Both the position numbers and the translations under genes were made by a program. A DNA stretch of 44,602 bases, from positions 1 to 44,602 of the IMG/VR virus record IMGVR_UViG_3300042922_000861; one strand, written 5' to 3'. Origin of the DNA: a virus. The notes under the pieces were generated by a model. The model worked only from the letters and a program-made list of their open reading frames with translations, made no database searches and was not told the origin of the DNA. Shown piece by piece: positions 1 through 7,472 of this stretch (position 1 is the stretch's first letter; every line of letters starts with the position of its first letter).

Positions 1-1
1 T

Positions 2-142
2 AATGAGATTACCATTCGAGACCTGATCAAAACATCGCTCCGAATGAGGCCGGATCGAATTATCGTCGGAGAAGTCCGGGATGCTTCTGCGATTGACATG
101 CTTCAAGCGCTAAATACAGGGCATGATTTATTAGCACTATAG
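2..142 (+). pseudogene. cpaF: CpaF/TadA-type pilus secretion ATPase, 5' part cut off by prophage
   Basis: The frame from base 2 encodes the middle of a VirB11/CpaF-type ATPase, including the [14 protein letters not shown] stretch (the Walker B and Asp-box area) and ending LNTGHD. After attL the frame runs four prophage codons (LLAL) to a stop at 140-142. CpaF powers Tad/Flp pilus assembly at the inner face of the membrane. The start and Walker A lie outside the window. The cut falls inside the conserved TGHxGSxST..HANS His-box, so the truncated product should be inactive. The 3' part is at 43524-43880. Confidence 0.93.
115..127. repeat. attL core (13-bp direct repeat)
   Basis: The sequence TACAGGGCATGAT occurs here inside cpaF and again at 43523-43535. 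CpaF is in frame across the join of the two copies. Such a short identity is usual for large serine integrases, where only the central dinucleotide must match. The bases just inside the prophage (TTAGCACTAT, 131-140) are one half of an inverted repeat whose other half (ATAGTACTAA) lies at 43501-43510. Confidence 0.9.
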
Positions 143-150
143 CAATTAAG

Positions 151-1527
151 CTAAAAAATAAGTTCAATCTTGCGGTCAGCATAGAAGCGTACCTCCTGTA
201 GTACAGACCTCCAAAAGCGTACTTTTTCTTGGAAATCAAAGGTTGTATATATATTTTCAAAGTTACTATTCAGCAATTCCTTTATGTTACTTAAATCTTT
301 TTTAGGTGCTTCATGAGATGGTAATGCATTTAACGAGTCTATGAGCTTTGCTCGATCAAGTTTAAACTCGTCCATTGTTAGTAATTCATTCAGATAAAGA
401 TCTTTTAATCTTTCAATTTTATCCTCAATTAATTTTCTTTTGGCATAATTGCTCACGGCGGGGGTGGATGCCAATTCATATTCGGCCACATATGCATCCA
501 AATCTTCGCGGAGATGCGAAATCAAATATTTTTCCAGGGTGGTTTCAAATAGAATTTTTTTGTTTCCACATAACTTCAGATCAAAATGTCTTTTGCATCG
601 ATACCCACTGCGTTTGTATTTCTTCCGGGTACCATCAATTCTGGGATGTCCAATTCCATGCACCTGGTGAGCAGCCATAGCAGATCCGCAATCTCCACAG
701 CGAACCATTCCGGCAAAAAAATAGTCATTTGTTTTATTAGCTTTTATATTACGAGATAATAGATGTTGGACTAAATCAAAGGTTTCACTGTCTATAATCG
801 GCTCGCAGTAATTTGCATTACCTCGAAAATCGCCTACGTATTTTCTGTTTTTAAGAATACTTCTTCGATATGTCTGGGCAGTTCTGTCTATGCCGTAATT
901 TTCACGCATATACTTCATTACATCAATTAGATTCGATGTCTTTTTGTATCGCTCAAAGATTTCGACAACATACTTTGCATTTTCATCCGGTACGAGTCTT
1001 TTACTTTCAATGCGATATCCAAAAGGAGCTGTTCCAGAGATTACTTCCCCAAACTTTACTTTACTATCAAATACCGCTAAAATTCGCTCGGAATCGTTCT
1101 GAGCTTCTAATTCTGCCCATGTCATTGATTGAGCTACAAAAGCTCTGCCATGGGCTGTTGTTGTGTCAAAAAACGGCTGTGAAACAGCAGTCCATGTTAC
1201 CACATGCTCTTCTAACGTCGCTTGAGTATTAAGATAGTGACGTAGCGATCGGAACCAACGGTCAAGCTTTGTAAACAATATTATATCAATGCTGCCAGAT
1301 TTAACGTCATCCATTAGGCGTGTGAATTCGTCTCTAGCAAGCTTCTGGCCGGATATACCATCATCGACATATTTATCATATACAATCATATCACTGTGTT
1401 TATTGGCATAGTCCTGTAAAGTCTCCAGTTGTTCCCTGAGACTATCCCCTGTCTTGGCCTGTCTTTCCGAGCTGACACGCAAGTAAAGAGCAACGTGCTT
1501 AAGAGTCTTTTCTTGTTTTTTCTTCAA
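151..1527 (-). CDS. Large serine recombinase (phage integrase)
   Basis: This 458-aa protein catalyses prophage integration and, with a directionality factor, excision. The N-terminal resolvase domain holds the YLRVSSERQ motif, with nucleophile Ser19. A recombinase domain follows, then a zinc ribbon (CGDCG about residue 274, later YRCKRH...C) and a coiled-coil C-terminus. The length is typical of large serine integrases. The start is TTG at 1527, preceded by GAGGTGG, which overlaps the stop of the upstream ImmA-like gene. Its position 24 bp inside attL is standard. No tyrosine-integrase features are present. Confidence 0.97.
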   Translation of the reverse strand: MKKKQEKTLKHVALYLRVSSERQAKTGDSLREQLETLQDYANKHSDMIVYDKYVDDGISGQKLARDEFTRLMDDVKSGSIDIILFTKLDRWFRSLRHYLNTQATLEEHVVTWTAVSQPFFDTTTAHGRAFVAQSMTWAELEAQNDSERILAVFDSKVKFGEVISGTAPFGYRIESKRLVPDENAKYVVEIFERYKKTSNLIDVMKYMRENYGIDRTAQTYRRSILKNRKYVGDFRGNANYCEPIIDSETFDLVQHLLSRNIKANKTNDYFFAGMVRCGDCGSAMAAHQVHGIGHPRIDGTRKKYKRSGYRCKRHFDLKLCGNKKILFETTLEKYLISHLREDLDAYVAEYELASTPAVSNYAKRKLIEDKIERLKDLYLNELLTMDEFKLDRAKLIDSLNALPSHEAPKKDLSNIKELLNSNFENIYTTFDFQEKVRFWRSVLQEVRFYADRKIELIF

Positions 1528-1539
1528 TATACCACCTCT

Positions 1540-2004
1540 TTATCTGTTTATCATTTTCATAACCCCTAGAGCAGGTTCGAAATATACTATGTAATTATCT
1601 ACAGTAGTGCAGATACCGTACTTACTTCGGTAATAGTCTACGGCTTCTTTTAAAAATGTCTCAGTAACCCCAAGATAATCAGCCACAGTAAACGCACTTG
1701 TGCAGTTTGCTTTGTAGGCCTCTATAAGCCCTGATAATCCGATCTGTATGTCATAAGCTACTGATCTTGCTTTAAGTTCCTGCTTACGATTCTCGGTTTT
1801 GCTCTGATCTAATATATCACCCGTATTGATAAGGTAATGCCCAATCTCTTCAGCAAGAATACACGATTTTTCTTTAAGTGTGGGTATATTCTTTCTGATA
1901 GCTATTTTATATCCCTTAATTCTCCCGTTATATCCCGTGAGTGGCTTTTCTTTCACAGCAAGCCCCAAGTCATCAGCTATGCTCAGCAGTTCATCATATG
2001 TCAA
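1540..2004 (-). CDS. ImmA/IrrE-like metallopeptidase-family protein
   Basis: This protein belongs to the ImmA/IrrE family, whose founding member cleaves the ICEBs1 repressor ImmR; here the neighbouring XRE repressor is the likely partner. The core motif reads AEEIGHYL, so the first His of HExxH is Glu, a variant seen in many phage members; whether it remains proteolytic is unknown. An ATG at 2037 would add 11 residues but has no ribosome site. The TTG at 2004 sits behind GAGGTGAT at good spacing and is preferred, giving 154 aa. It lies between the repressor and integrase genes, probably in one leftward operon. Confidence 0.85.
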   Translation of the reverse strand: MTYDELLSIADDLGLAVKEKPLTGYNGRIKGYKIAIRKNIPTLKEKSCILAEEIGHYLINTGDILDQSKTENRKQELKARSVAYDIQIGLSGLIEAYKANCTSAFTVADYLGVTETFLKEAVDYYRSKYGICTTVDNYIVYFEPALGVMKMINR

Positions 2005-2051
2005 ATTAATCACCTCATGTTTATAATACGATGCCATAAGGACATATCATG

Positions 2052-2531
2052 TCAAAAATCATCCATAAGGTCTTCATCATGCTTTTTATCATCATCGGTA
2101 GCACCGGGTAGAGGATTTGCTGCATTCAACAATGGTTCCTCCATCTGTTGTATTTTATATAGCCTTGTCGCGAACTCCAGCACCTTATCTTTATTATCTT
2201 TATTTAAACCATTAACTACTTCGTTCAACCTTTTTACATATGTAGCAACTCTTCTTACTTGTGCGATCGTATGAGGCTGAGAAATGACACCGCTTGCCAT
2301 TTTGTTTTTTGCCTGATCAATAAATTCATAATAATTAAACCCAAGCATCTCGGACAACTCCATAAGGGTTGAAATTTTTATTTTTCGTTCCCCTGTTTCA
2401 TACCTTTGTACAGTTTTTCTAGTGACACCAATTTTATCTGCGATATCATCTAACGTGTATCCTTTTGCGATGCGTTTCTCTCTAATCATATCTCCAATGA
2501 TTTTATATAACTCAACTTCGTACTCGCTCAT
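2052..2531 (-). CDS. XRE-family lysogeny repressor (CI-like)
   Basis: This 159-aa protein has an N-terminal HTH_3 domain at about residues 10-66 (IREKRIAKGYTLDDIADKIGVTRKTVQ spans the recognition helix) and a low-complexity acidic C-terminus (DDDKKHDEDLMDDF). It lacks the LexA-type peptidase domain of lambda CI, consistent with inactivation by an ImmA-like protease rather than RecA-stimulated self-cleavage. Its start has GAGGT seven bases upstream. The divergent promoter region to its right carries TGTCC-N5-GGACA sites that are its likely operators. Confidence 0.88.
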   Translation of the reverse strand: MSEYEVELYKIIGDMIREKRIAKGYTLDDIADKIGVTRKTVQRYETGERKIKISTLMELSEMLGFNYYEFIDQAKNKMASGVISQPHTIAQVRRVATYVKRLNEVVNGLNKDNKDKVLEFATRLYKIQQMEEPLLNAANPLPGATDDDKKHDEDLMDDF

Positions 2532-2566
2532 TTATTTTACCTCAATTCAAATAATTTACAAATTTG

Positions 2567-2595
2567 ATTATATACCAAAATTGGACATTATGCAA
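2567..2595 (-). promoter_or_regulatory. Leftward (repressor maintenance) promoter
   Basis: On the minus strand TTGCAT (2595-2590), a 17-bp spacer and a perfect TATAAT (2572-2567) point into the repressor gene 36 bp away. The operator half-site TTGGACA (2581-2587 on the plus strand) lies within the spacer, which suggests autoregulation. Confidence 0.6.
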
Positions 2596-2629
2596 CTTAT
2601 ATTTTTAATGAAAATGTCCAAAAACTGTA

Positions 2630-2658
2630 TTGACACATCCCACATATGGTGTTAATAT
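2630..2658 (+). promoter_or_regulatory. Rightward early promoter
   Basis: TTGACA (2630-2635), a 17-bp spacer and TAATAT (2653-2658) drive the Cro-like gene. The predicted start point falls at the edge of the perfect operator at 2663-2679, and a half-site TGTCC lies upstream of the -35 at 2615-2619. Repressor bound there would block initiation. Confidence 0.7.
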
Positions 2659-2662
2659 AAAA

Positions 2663-2679
2663 GTGTCCAAAACGGACAC
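2663..2679. promoter_or_regulatory. Repressor/Cro operator (perfect 17-bp inverted repeat)
   Basis: GTGTCC-AAAAC-GGACAC is a perfect dyad immediately downstream of the rightward -10. A second complete TGTCC-N5-GGACA copy lies at 2928-2942 and half-sites lie at 2581-2587 and 2615-2619. Assignment to the two neighbouring XRE proteins is inference from position. Confidence 0.75.
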
Positions 2680-2705
2680 AACATTTTGTATAAGGAGGTG
2701 TTAAC

Positions 2706-2915
2706 ATGCTTGAAAACATACAAATTATGGGAAAAATAACGATAAGGGATCTGCGCAGTCTATCCGGACTATCGCAGCAAGATTTTGCAAAAAAAGTAGG
2801 GATACCATTTACTACGTATCGCAGATACGAACACGATGTATCAAAAATGGAGGTTGGCAAACTATTTCAAATTTGTGAAATCTTTGGAATATCAATAAGC
2901 AATATCAAGGTTTAA
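2706..2915 (+). CDS. Cro-like HTH regulator
   Basis: This 69-aa protein is almost entirely an HTH_3 domain: IRDLRSLSGLSQQDFAKKVG with the recognition helix around FTTYRRYEHD. It is the first gene of the rightward operon, with a near-perfect AAGGAGGTG ribosome site seven bases before ATG. Size, position opposite the repressor and shared operators fit a Cro-type antagonist. An early activator role cannot be excluded. Confidence 0.82.
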   Translation: MLENIQIMGKITIRDLRSLSGLSQQDFAKKVGIPFTTYRRYEHDVSKMEVGKLFQICEIFGISISNIKV

Positions 2916-2927
2916 TTTGCCGTCAGG

Positions 2928-2942
2928 TGTCCAAAATGGACA
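2928..2942. promoter_or_regulatory. Second operator TGTCC-AAAAT-GGACA
   Basis: This perfect 5-bp-arm dyad has the same spacing as the operator at 2663-2679. It lies in the short gap after the Cro-like gene and directly before the ribosome site of the 43-aa gene at 2963. It could act as a downstream roadblock or looping site for the repressor. Confidence 0.65.
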
Positions 2943-2962
2943 TTTAAACAGGAGGTGGCAAC

Positions 2963-3094
2963 GTGCCGGAAGAAAAGTCAAAACCAGACCCAAACAAAGT
3001 ATTTAATGTTATTGCTGACATCATAGCTGATCGAGAAGGAGTGAAAGTGACTGTAAAATCAGTTAAGAAAAACGGTGAACATAAGACCACCTAG
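2963..3094 (+). CDS. Small hypothetical early protein (43 aa)
   Basis: This GTG-start frame follows a perfect GGAGGTGG ribosome site (2951-2958) at good spacing. It encodes a 43-residue, lysine- and acid-rich soluble peptide (VFNVIADIIADREGVKVTVK in the centre). It overlaps the upstream extension of the next gene. No family is recognised. The strong ribosome site and position in the operon are the grounds for calling it. Confidence 0.6.
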   Translation: MPEEKSKPDPNKVFNVIADIIADREGVKVTVKSVKKNGEHKTT

Positions 3095-3116
3095 ACAAGC
3101 AGAAAGGAGGTCCATC

Positions 3117-3320
3117 TTGAAAGAAGATATCAAAACGCTCCTTAAATTCATTCTCGGAATCTTGGCTTTTCTATGCATCTACGGGACAGCAGGCTCGCTC
3201 GAGCTTGATATAATCACTGTCCAGCAAGCGCTAATTCGGTGCGGAGCAATATTCGGAGCAGTAATAATTGGGGTGGTTATAACAGCTATTAGGCAGCATA
3301 GAGAGGAGGAAAACATATGA
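3117..3320 (+). CDS. Small membrane protein with two TM segments
   Basis: This 67-aa protein has two hydrophobic segments (LLKFILGILAFLCIYGTAG and an alanine/isoleucine-rich stretch ending VVITAI) and a charged C-terminus. The frame opens at 3075, but the ribosome site AAAGGAGG at 3104-3110 points to TTG at 3117. It ends in a 4-base ATGA overlap with the next gene. Function is unknown; it may be an early membrane-acting phage protein. Confidence 0.6.
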   Translation: MKEDIKTLLKFILGILAFLCIYGTAGSLELDIITVQQALIRCGAIFGAVIIGVVITAIRQHREEENI

Positions 3321-3532
3321 ATTGTGGAAAGTGGAGAGTATCAACCAATCGCATCGGTGTCAAATGGATGTATATTGTCTTCAGATTAAGAGACTTGAAC
3401 GAAGTAGATCATTCCGGTAATAGGGATTACGCAACCGGTTGGATGGAGGACAAGCAGGAGGCCCAGAAGATAGCCGATCAGATGAATTGCTGTATAGATG
3501 AGAAGGAGCTGAGTTCTGATGGCAAGATATAA
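3317..3532 (+). CDS. Hypothetical early protein (71 aa)
   Basis: This small protein has a hydrophobic beta-like centre (KWMYIVFRLRDL) followed by a charged helix (KQEAQKIADQMN). It is coupled by ATGA overlap to the preceding membrane protein and has GAGGAGG upstream. Small proteins of this type, which appear to carry an acid/amide-rich strand-helix unit, are frequent in early operons of Clostridia phages. No function can be assigned. Confidence 0.6.
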   Translation: MNCGKWRVSTNRIGVKWMYIVFRLRDLNEVDHSGNRDYATGWMEDKQEAQKIADQMNCCIDEKELSSDGKI

Positions 3533-3668
3533 GAAGTGTATCAGCTGCCGCAGGATCTGGAATATCAGTGTGAGGCAGGAGATTCCAAGCAGCGGATATG
3601 TGTGTCCGCATTGCATCAGTGTAAGAAAAAAGCTCACCAGGTCTGGCAGGACCAAAATGAGCGCATAA
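3519..3668 (+). CDS. Small zinc-ribbon protein (49 aa)
   Basis: An ATG frame overlaps the end of the previous gene by 14 bases and encodes 49 residues with paired CxxC knuckles (CISC near residue 7 and CPHC near residue 30) and a basic C-terminus. The two knuckles suggest one bound zinc and possible nucleic-acid binding. AAGGAG lies about 10 bases before the start. The frame is too short for most gene finders. Confidence 0.55.
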   Translation: MARYKKCISCRRIWNISVRQEIPSSGYVCPHCISVRKKLTRSGRTKMSA

Positions 3669-3715
3669 CAAATTATCTAAGGTGAGTATATCACCAGAAT
3701 CGGAGGATTGCAAGT

Positions 3716-4099
3716 ATGGCAAGAGGAATCGTAAGAAAGATTGATGAGTTAGGAAGGGTAACGCTTCCTATTGAAGTAAGACGTAGGTTTGAATTAAGCA
3801 CCGGCGACAGAGCTGGACTTGTATTAGATGGACAAGTTATCCGAATCAGCAAGAAGGTATCTGGTATGAGTAGACCTATTGACGAACTTGGCAGACTGAC
3901 GTTGCCGAAGGAGTTTCGCAGATCATTGGGATTTGTTGAATATCAAGAAGTTGAAATATATATCGATGATGGAGATATCTGTGTATCAAAGGTTGGTTGC
4001 GAGTGGTGCAGCAGTACCGAGGAGCTGATGGATATCAATAGACATTGCCTCTGTCGGAAATGTGCTTACACGGTTGTGGATGCAGTGATGGAGGGATAG
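3716..4099 (+). CDS. Tandem AbrB-type DNA-binding protein with C-terminal zinc knuckles
   Basis: This 127-aa protein contains two consecutive SpoVT/AbrB swapped-hairpin units: KIDELGRVTLPIEVRR (about 8-23) and PIDELGRLTLPKEFRR (about 54-69). Usual AbrB proteins have one unit and dimerise to make the DNA-binding fold, so here one chain may supply both halves. The tail carries CEWC...CLCRKC cysteines, probably a zinc site. It is probably a transcriptional regulator of the phage early operon; its target is unknown. Confidence 0.8.
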   Translation: MARGIVRKIDELGRVTLPIEVRRRFELSTGDRAGLVLDGQVIRISKKVSGMSRPIDELGRLTLPKEFRRSLGFVEYQEVEIYIDDGDICVSKVGCEWCSSTEELMDINRHCLCRKCAYTVVDAVMEG

Positions 4100-4102
4100 C
4101 TT

Positions 4103-4309
4103 ATGAAATCAGGAGTAACTAAGCAAGAGTTAATCAAGTCACTGGAGGCAACGCTTAAGCTCACCCGAGAGCCTATCGAGAGTTTAGAGTTGGTTGGCGA
4201 AGATAAAGTTATCATCCATTTTAAGGGCGATGCAACAGTGCCGGTAAATATCCACATGGATAGTGGACTGGCAATCATCCGCGATGTATCCAGAGCAATA
4301 GATTATTGA
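4103..4309 (+). CDS. Hypothetical early protein (68 aa)
   Basis: This protein consists of an N-terminal helix (TKQELIKSLEATLKL) and beta-rich remainder with a repeated VNIHMDSG-like strand. It starts three bases after the AbrB-like gene, with GGAGGGATAG as ribosome site, and is therefore probably translated from the same message. No family is recognised. Confidence 0.6.
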   Translation: MKSGVTKQELIKSLEATLKLTREPIESLELVGEDKVIIHFKGDATVPVNIHMDSGLAIIRDVSRAIDY

Positions 4310-4322
4310 TGGAGGTATGAAG

Positions 4323-4484
4323 ATGAGCCATGACTACTGGTATTGTCCAGTTTGCAACGGTAATTATAATCACGGTGAGCCGTGTGATTGTGAAGAAGGA
4401 CTTCCGTTTGTAACAGTGCCGAATGATTGCGGTGCACATAAGGAATTTAAGGAGGAATTATCAGGTGAATATTATCAAAGTTAA
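4323..4484 (+). CDS. Small cysteine-rich protein (53 aa)
   Basis: An ATG frame preceded by GGAGGT encodes 53 residues with a CPVC knuckle near residue 8 and CDC near residue 21, a likely zinc site. It overlaps the next gene by 20 bases. It belongs to the run of very small overlapping early genes. Function is unknown. Confidence 0.55.
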   Translation: MSHDYWYCPVCNGNYNHGEPCDCEEGLPFVTVPNDCGAHKEFKEELSGEYYQS

Positions 4485-4701
4485 ATTTCTCAGGGATGGG
4501 CAACCATCCGGTAGAGCTTATACATACTTCTCGGAGAATCCGGTAGTAGTGAACGATAAGGTACAGATTAATTCTGCATCGGTTGGAGTTGTGACAGAGA
4601 TTGATGTTCAGGAGGAAGAGATTGCAGATTACAGAGATAAATGCAAATTCATCCATAGTACATATCAAGAACCGATTAAGGAGGAAAGCGTCAATGAATG
4701 A
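4465..4701 (+). CDS. Hypothetical early protein (78 aa)
   Basis: The frame is open from 4423, but AAGGAGG at 4449-4455 directs initiation at GTG 4465, giving 78 aa. The product is beta-rich with a GRAYTYFSENPV strand-turn and an acidic C-terminal third. It resembles small single-domain early phage proteins, but no named family can be given. Its end overlaps the DUF1351 gene by eight bases. Confidence 0.6.
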   Translation: MNIIKVKFLRDGQPSGRAYTYFSENPVVVNDKVQINSASVGVVTEIDVQEEEIADYRDKCKFIHSTYQEPIKEESVNE

Positions 4702-5755
4702 ATTACAGATTGTAGTTGATATCAAGCCAAGTCTGATATCAACAAATTTTGAGGATATTAAATCTACTCTTTCAGAGCAGATGCAGGTTTATAAGGAACT
4801 GGAGGTTACCGAGGAGAACAAGGTTGAGCGCAAGAAAGATGTTGCTACTCTTCGTAAAATGGCTAAGGCTGTCAATGATAAGAAGGTTGAGGTCAAGAAT
4901 GAATTCCTGAAGCCTTATACTGCATTCGAGGAGAATGTAAAGCAGCTGATCGAGATCATCAATGAACCGATCGGGATAATCAATAACCAGGTAAATGAAT
5001 TTGAGGAAAAGCAGCGATTGCTGAAAATCGATGAAATAAATAAAGCATTCGCTTCTCTGATTGCTAATTATCCAACCCTCATCGAGGAAATCGGCATTGT
5101 TGTAATTTACGACAACCGGTGGGAAAACATCGGTGCCACCATGAAATCCGTTAAGGATGAAATGACCGCTAAACTAAACACTATACGCGATAATGTCGCG
5201 CTGATCAGTTCCATGGTATCGGATAAGACTGAAGAGGCTTTGAGCTTGTTTTGGGGTGATTTAGACGTTGCTAAGGCAATGCAGATGATTAATCGATACG
5301 AGGCTCAGAAACGTGAGATACAGGCTCGATTAGAGGAACAGAATCGCAAGGATAAAGAAGCCGAGGATGAACGTCAGCGATTGGCCAGAGAGCGCGAATT
5401 GGAACGCGAGAAGCGGAAAGTCCGTGACGAAGAATTAGTTCGTATCCGGATAGAGGAACAAATCCGCGAGGAGGAGCGCCGGAAGGCTGCAGAAGCCGAA
5501 GAGGCTATTAGAGCAGAGGAGCGAGCTAAGGCTTTGGCTGATGAGGAACGTATTCGTGAAGAGGAGCGCCAGGCTACTGAAAAGCGATTAATGGAAGTTA
5601 AGGCTCCAGCTCAGGTGGATGATCTGGAAGCTCCATTTATTGTTTCGGATAATGTTACTGCAGTGTTTACCGTCACCGGTACCGCCGAAGAGCTTCAGCA
5701 AGTGGAAATGTATCTGAATAGTATCGGATTACTATTTGAAAGGAAGGATGCTTAA
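4694..5755 (+). CDS. DUF1351-family phage protein
   Basis: This 353-aa protein matches DUF1351, found next to ssDNA-annealing proteins in Firmicutes phages. The conserved N-terminal half includes KKDVATLRKMAKAVNDKK. The central third (about residues 205-310) is a very long charged coiled coil of ERxR/EEER repeats, and a small C-terminal domain follows. The start is ATG 4694 behind AAGGAGG, not the upstream in-frame ATG at 4601, which lies inside the preceding gene. Overlap with the ERF gene (TAATG) argues for a joint role in recombination or replication. Confidence 0.82.
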   Translation: MNELQIVVDIKPSLISTNFEDIKSTLSEQMQVYKELEVTEENKVERKKDVATLRKMAKAVNDKKVEVKNEFLKPYTAFEENVKQLIEIINEPIGIINNQVNEFEEKQRLLKIDEINKAFASLIANYPTLIEEIGIVVIYDNRWENIGATMKSVKDEMTAKLNTIRDNVALISSMVSDKTEEALSLFWGDLDVAKAMQMINRYEAQKREIQARLEEQNRKDKEAEDERQRLARERELEREKRKVRDEELVRIRIEEQIREEERRKAAEAEEAIRAEERAKALADEERIREEERQATEKRLMEVKAPAQVDDLEAPFIVSDNVTAVFTVTGTAEELQQVEMYLNSIGLLFERKDA

Positions 5756-6489
5756 TGGCAGAGAATGGAAGGATTTTCGAAGCAATCAGTAATGTTATGG
5801 CTGAAATAGGAGCCATTGGCAAGGAGAAGAAAAATTTACAACAGGGGTTTATGTACAGAGGTATTGATGATGTTATGAATGCTCTGCAACCAGCGCTGGT
5901 AAAGCATAAGGTTTTCATTGCTCCGAATGTATTGGAAGAAAGAAGAGATGAGCGCCCTTCTCAGAAAGGTGGAACCCTGTTTTATACAAGGCTTGACATC
6001 ATGTTTAAGTTCTATACATACGACGGAAGTTTTATTGAAGCAAAAGTAATCGGTGAGGCAATGGATAGTGGTGATAAGGCAACTAATAAAGCTATGAGCA
6101 TTGCTTATAAATATGCCTGCTTCCAGGTGTTTTGTATCCCGACCGAGGAAATGATTGATCCAGATGCTGAGATACATGAACCGGCACCTAAGAACAAGAC
6201 TGCTAACACTGAGAAACAACCGGACAAGCCAAAGGCAAAATCTCCAAGTCAACCACCTAAGGCAGTTCCTCCGCCTGTACCAACTCCTGAGCAGATGGCA
6301 GAAGTTGCTCAGCATAAGATCGGAGAAGCTAAGCTGTCTGTCATTAAAAAAGAGTTGGAGCGTACCGGAGTTGCTGAAAAATCAATCTGCACCAGATATA
6401 AGCTTGATAAGTTAGAAGATTGTACCGAGGAGCTGTTCCCTAAAGTAATGAGTGCGTTGACAGGTACTAAGTCGAAAGGAGAAAAGTAA
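5755..6489 (+). CDS. ERF-family single-strand annealing recombinase
   Basis: This 244-aa protein belongs to the ERF superfamily (founder: P22 essential recombination function), which anneals complementary ssDNA for phage recombination. The signature runs over about residues 1-130, including FMYRGIDDVMNAL, the ALVKHKVF stretch and GEAMDSGDKATNKAMS...YKYA. A proline-rich linker (PPPVPTPEQ) joins it to a small C-terminal helical domain. It overlaps DUF1351 upstream and SSB downstream by TAATG, giving a coupled recombination cassette. Confidence 0.93.
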   Translation: MAENGRIFEAISNVMAEIGAIGKEKKNLQQGFMYRGIDDVMNALQPALVKHKVFIAPNVLEERRDERPSQKGGTLFYTRLDIMFKFYTYDGSFIEAKVIGEAMDSGDKATNKAMSIAYKYACFQVFCIPTEEMIDPDAEIHEPAPKNKTANTEKQPDKPKAKSPSQPPKAVPPPVPTPEQMAEVAQHKIGEAKLSVIKKELERTGVAEKSICTRYKLDKLEDCTEELFPKVMSALTGTKSKGEK

Positions 6490-6908
6490 TGAATAGTGTT
6501 AATTTAGTCGGAAGACTTACGAGGGATCCCGAAGTCAGATATACAGACGGAGGATCCTCGGTTGCAAAATTCACCATTGCTTGTGATAGGAGATTTAAGA
6601 AGCAGGGAGATACTCAGACAGCGGATTTCATCAGTTGCGTAGCTTTCGGAAAGACAGCAGAGTTCGTTGAGAAGCATTTCAAGCAGGGGATGAAACTTGG
6701 TGCAGATGGCAGAATCCAGACTGGATCATACACCAACAAAGACGGTCAGAAGGTTTATACCACTGATGTTGTTGTGGAAAATGTGGAATTCGTTGAAAGC
6801 AAAGCTGCTGGCGGTGGACAAACTCAGGAGTCAGAGAGCGGTTGGACTCCTTCGAACGGCTTCATGAATATTCCGGACGGAATTGACGAAGAACTCCCCT
6901 TCAATTAA
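6489..6908 (+). CDS. ssb: Single-stranded DNA-binding protein
   Basis: This 139-aa protein has a single OB fold: MNSVNLVGRLTRDPEVRYT at the start, FISCVAFGKTAEFVEKHF in the middle and DGRIQTGSY before the last strand. Its C-terminus (DEELPFN) resembles the acidic DDDIPF tip through which bacterial SSBs recruit partners. It coats ssDNA during phage replication and annealing. It is coupled to the ERF gene by TAATG overlap. Confidence 0.96.
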   Translation: MNSVNLVGRLTRDPEVRYTDGGSSVAKFTIACDRRFKKQGDTQTADFISCVAFGKTAEFVEKHFKQGMKLGADGRIQTGSYTNKDGQKVYTTDVVVENVEFVESKAAGGGQTQESESGWTPSNGFMNIPDGIDEELPFN

Positions 6909-6920
6909 AAGGAGGCGCAT

Positions 6921-7472
6921 ATGAGCCTTACGATACAGATTGACAGCAGAGAGAAAGCCAGGGCAATTACTAAGATTGTCGCTGAGTTTGACCGCCAAGG
7001 TGTTAAGCACTACATAAGTAAACTGTGGGCCGGGGACTATATGTCCCTGGACAACCCACGGCTGATTATTGACCGGAAGCAGAATCTAACCGAGGTATGT
7101 TCCAATGTTGCAAATAATCACGATCGTTTCAGAAATGAGCTTATCAGAGCCAAGGATAATGGTATTAAATTAATTATCCTTATCGAACACAGTAACCAAA
7201 TCAAATCAATCGATGATGTAGCAAAATGGAGCAATCCAAGAAAAAAAGAAGTAAAGAATTGGGTGGATGATAAATGTATGGTTGATAAAAAAGGTGAGGA
7301 GTACTGGGTACTGGCTCATTATGAAATTAAAAAGAATAAGGCAATATCCGGCGAAACCCTTGCTAATATAATGCATACCCAGGAGCGGAAGTATGGATGT
7401 GAATTCATGTTCTGTGATAAGCTCCATACCGGTAAGAAGATTATTGAGTTGCTAGGCGGTGAGAGACATTGA
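6921..7472 (+). CDS. ERCC4-type nuclease
   Basis: This 183-aa protein carries the ERCC4/XPF nuclease signature: IDSREK (7-12), GDYMSL (38-43) and IIDRKQNLTEV (49-59), equivalent to the GDx(n)ERKxxxD active site with Asp in place of Glu in the ERK element. The HDRFRNEL helix is also typical. Such phage proteins probably cut branched or flapped DNA in recombination. A clean AAGGAGG lies upstream, and the stop overlaps the TTG start of the next gene. Confidence 0.85.
   Translation: MSLTIQIDSREKARAITKIVAEFDRQGVKHYISKLWAGDYMSLDNPRLIIDRKQNLTEVCSNVANNHDRFRNELIRAKDNGIKLIILIEHSNQIKSIDDVAKWSNPRKKEVKNWVDDKCMVDKKGEEYWVLAHYEIKKNKAISGETLANIMHTQERKYGCEFMFCDKLHTGKKIIELLGGERH

Noticed and set aside
870-1232. 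120-aa plus-strand frame
   Set aside because: It is the complement of the integrase, with no ribosome site and no recognisable protein.
2597-2860. 87-aa minus-strand frame over the switch region
   Set aside because: It covers both promoters and operators and the Cro-like gene; composition is that of a shadow frame.
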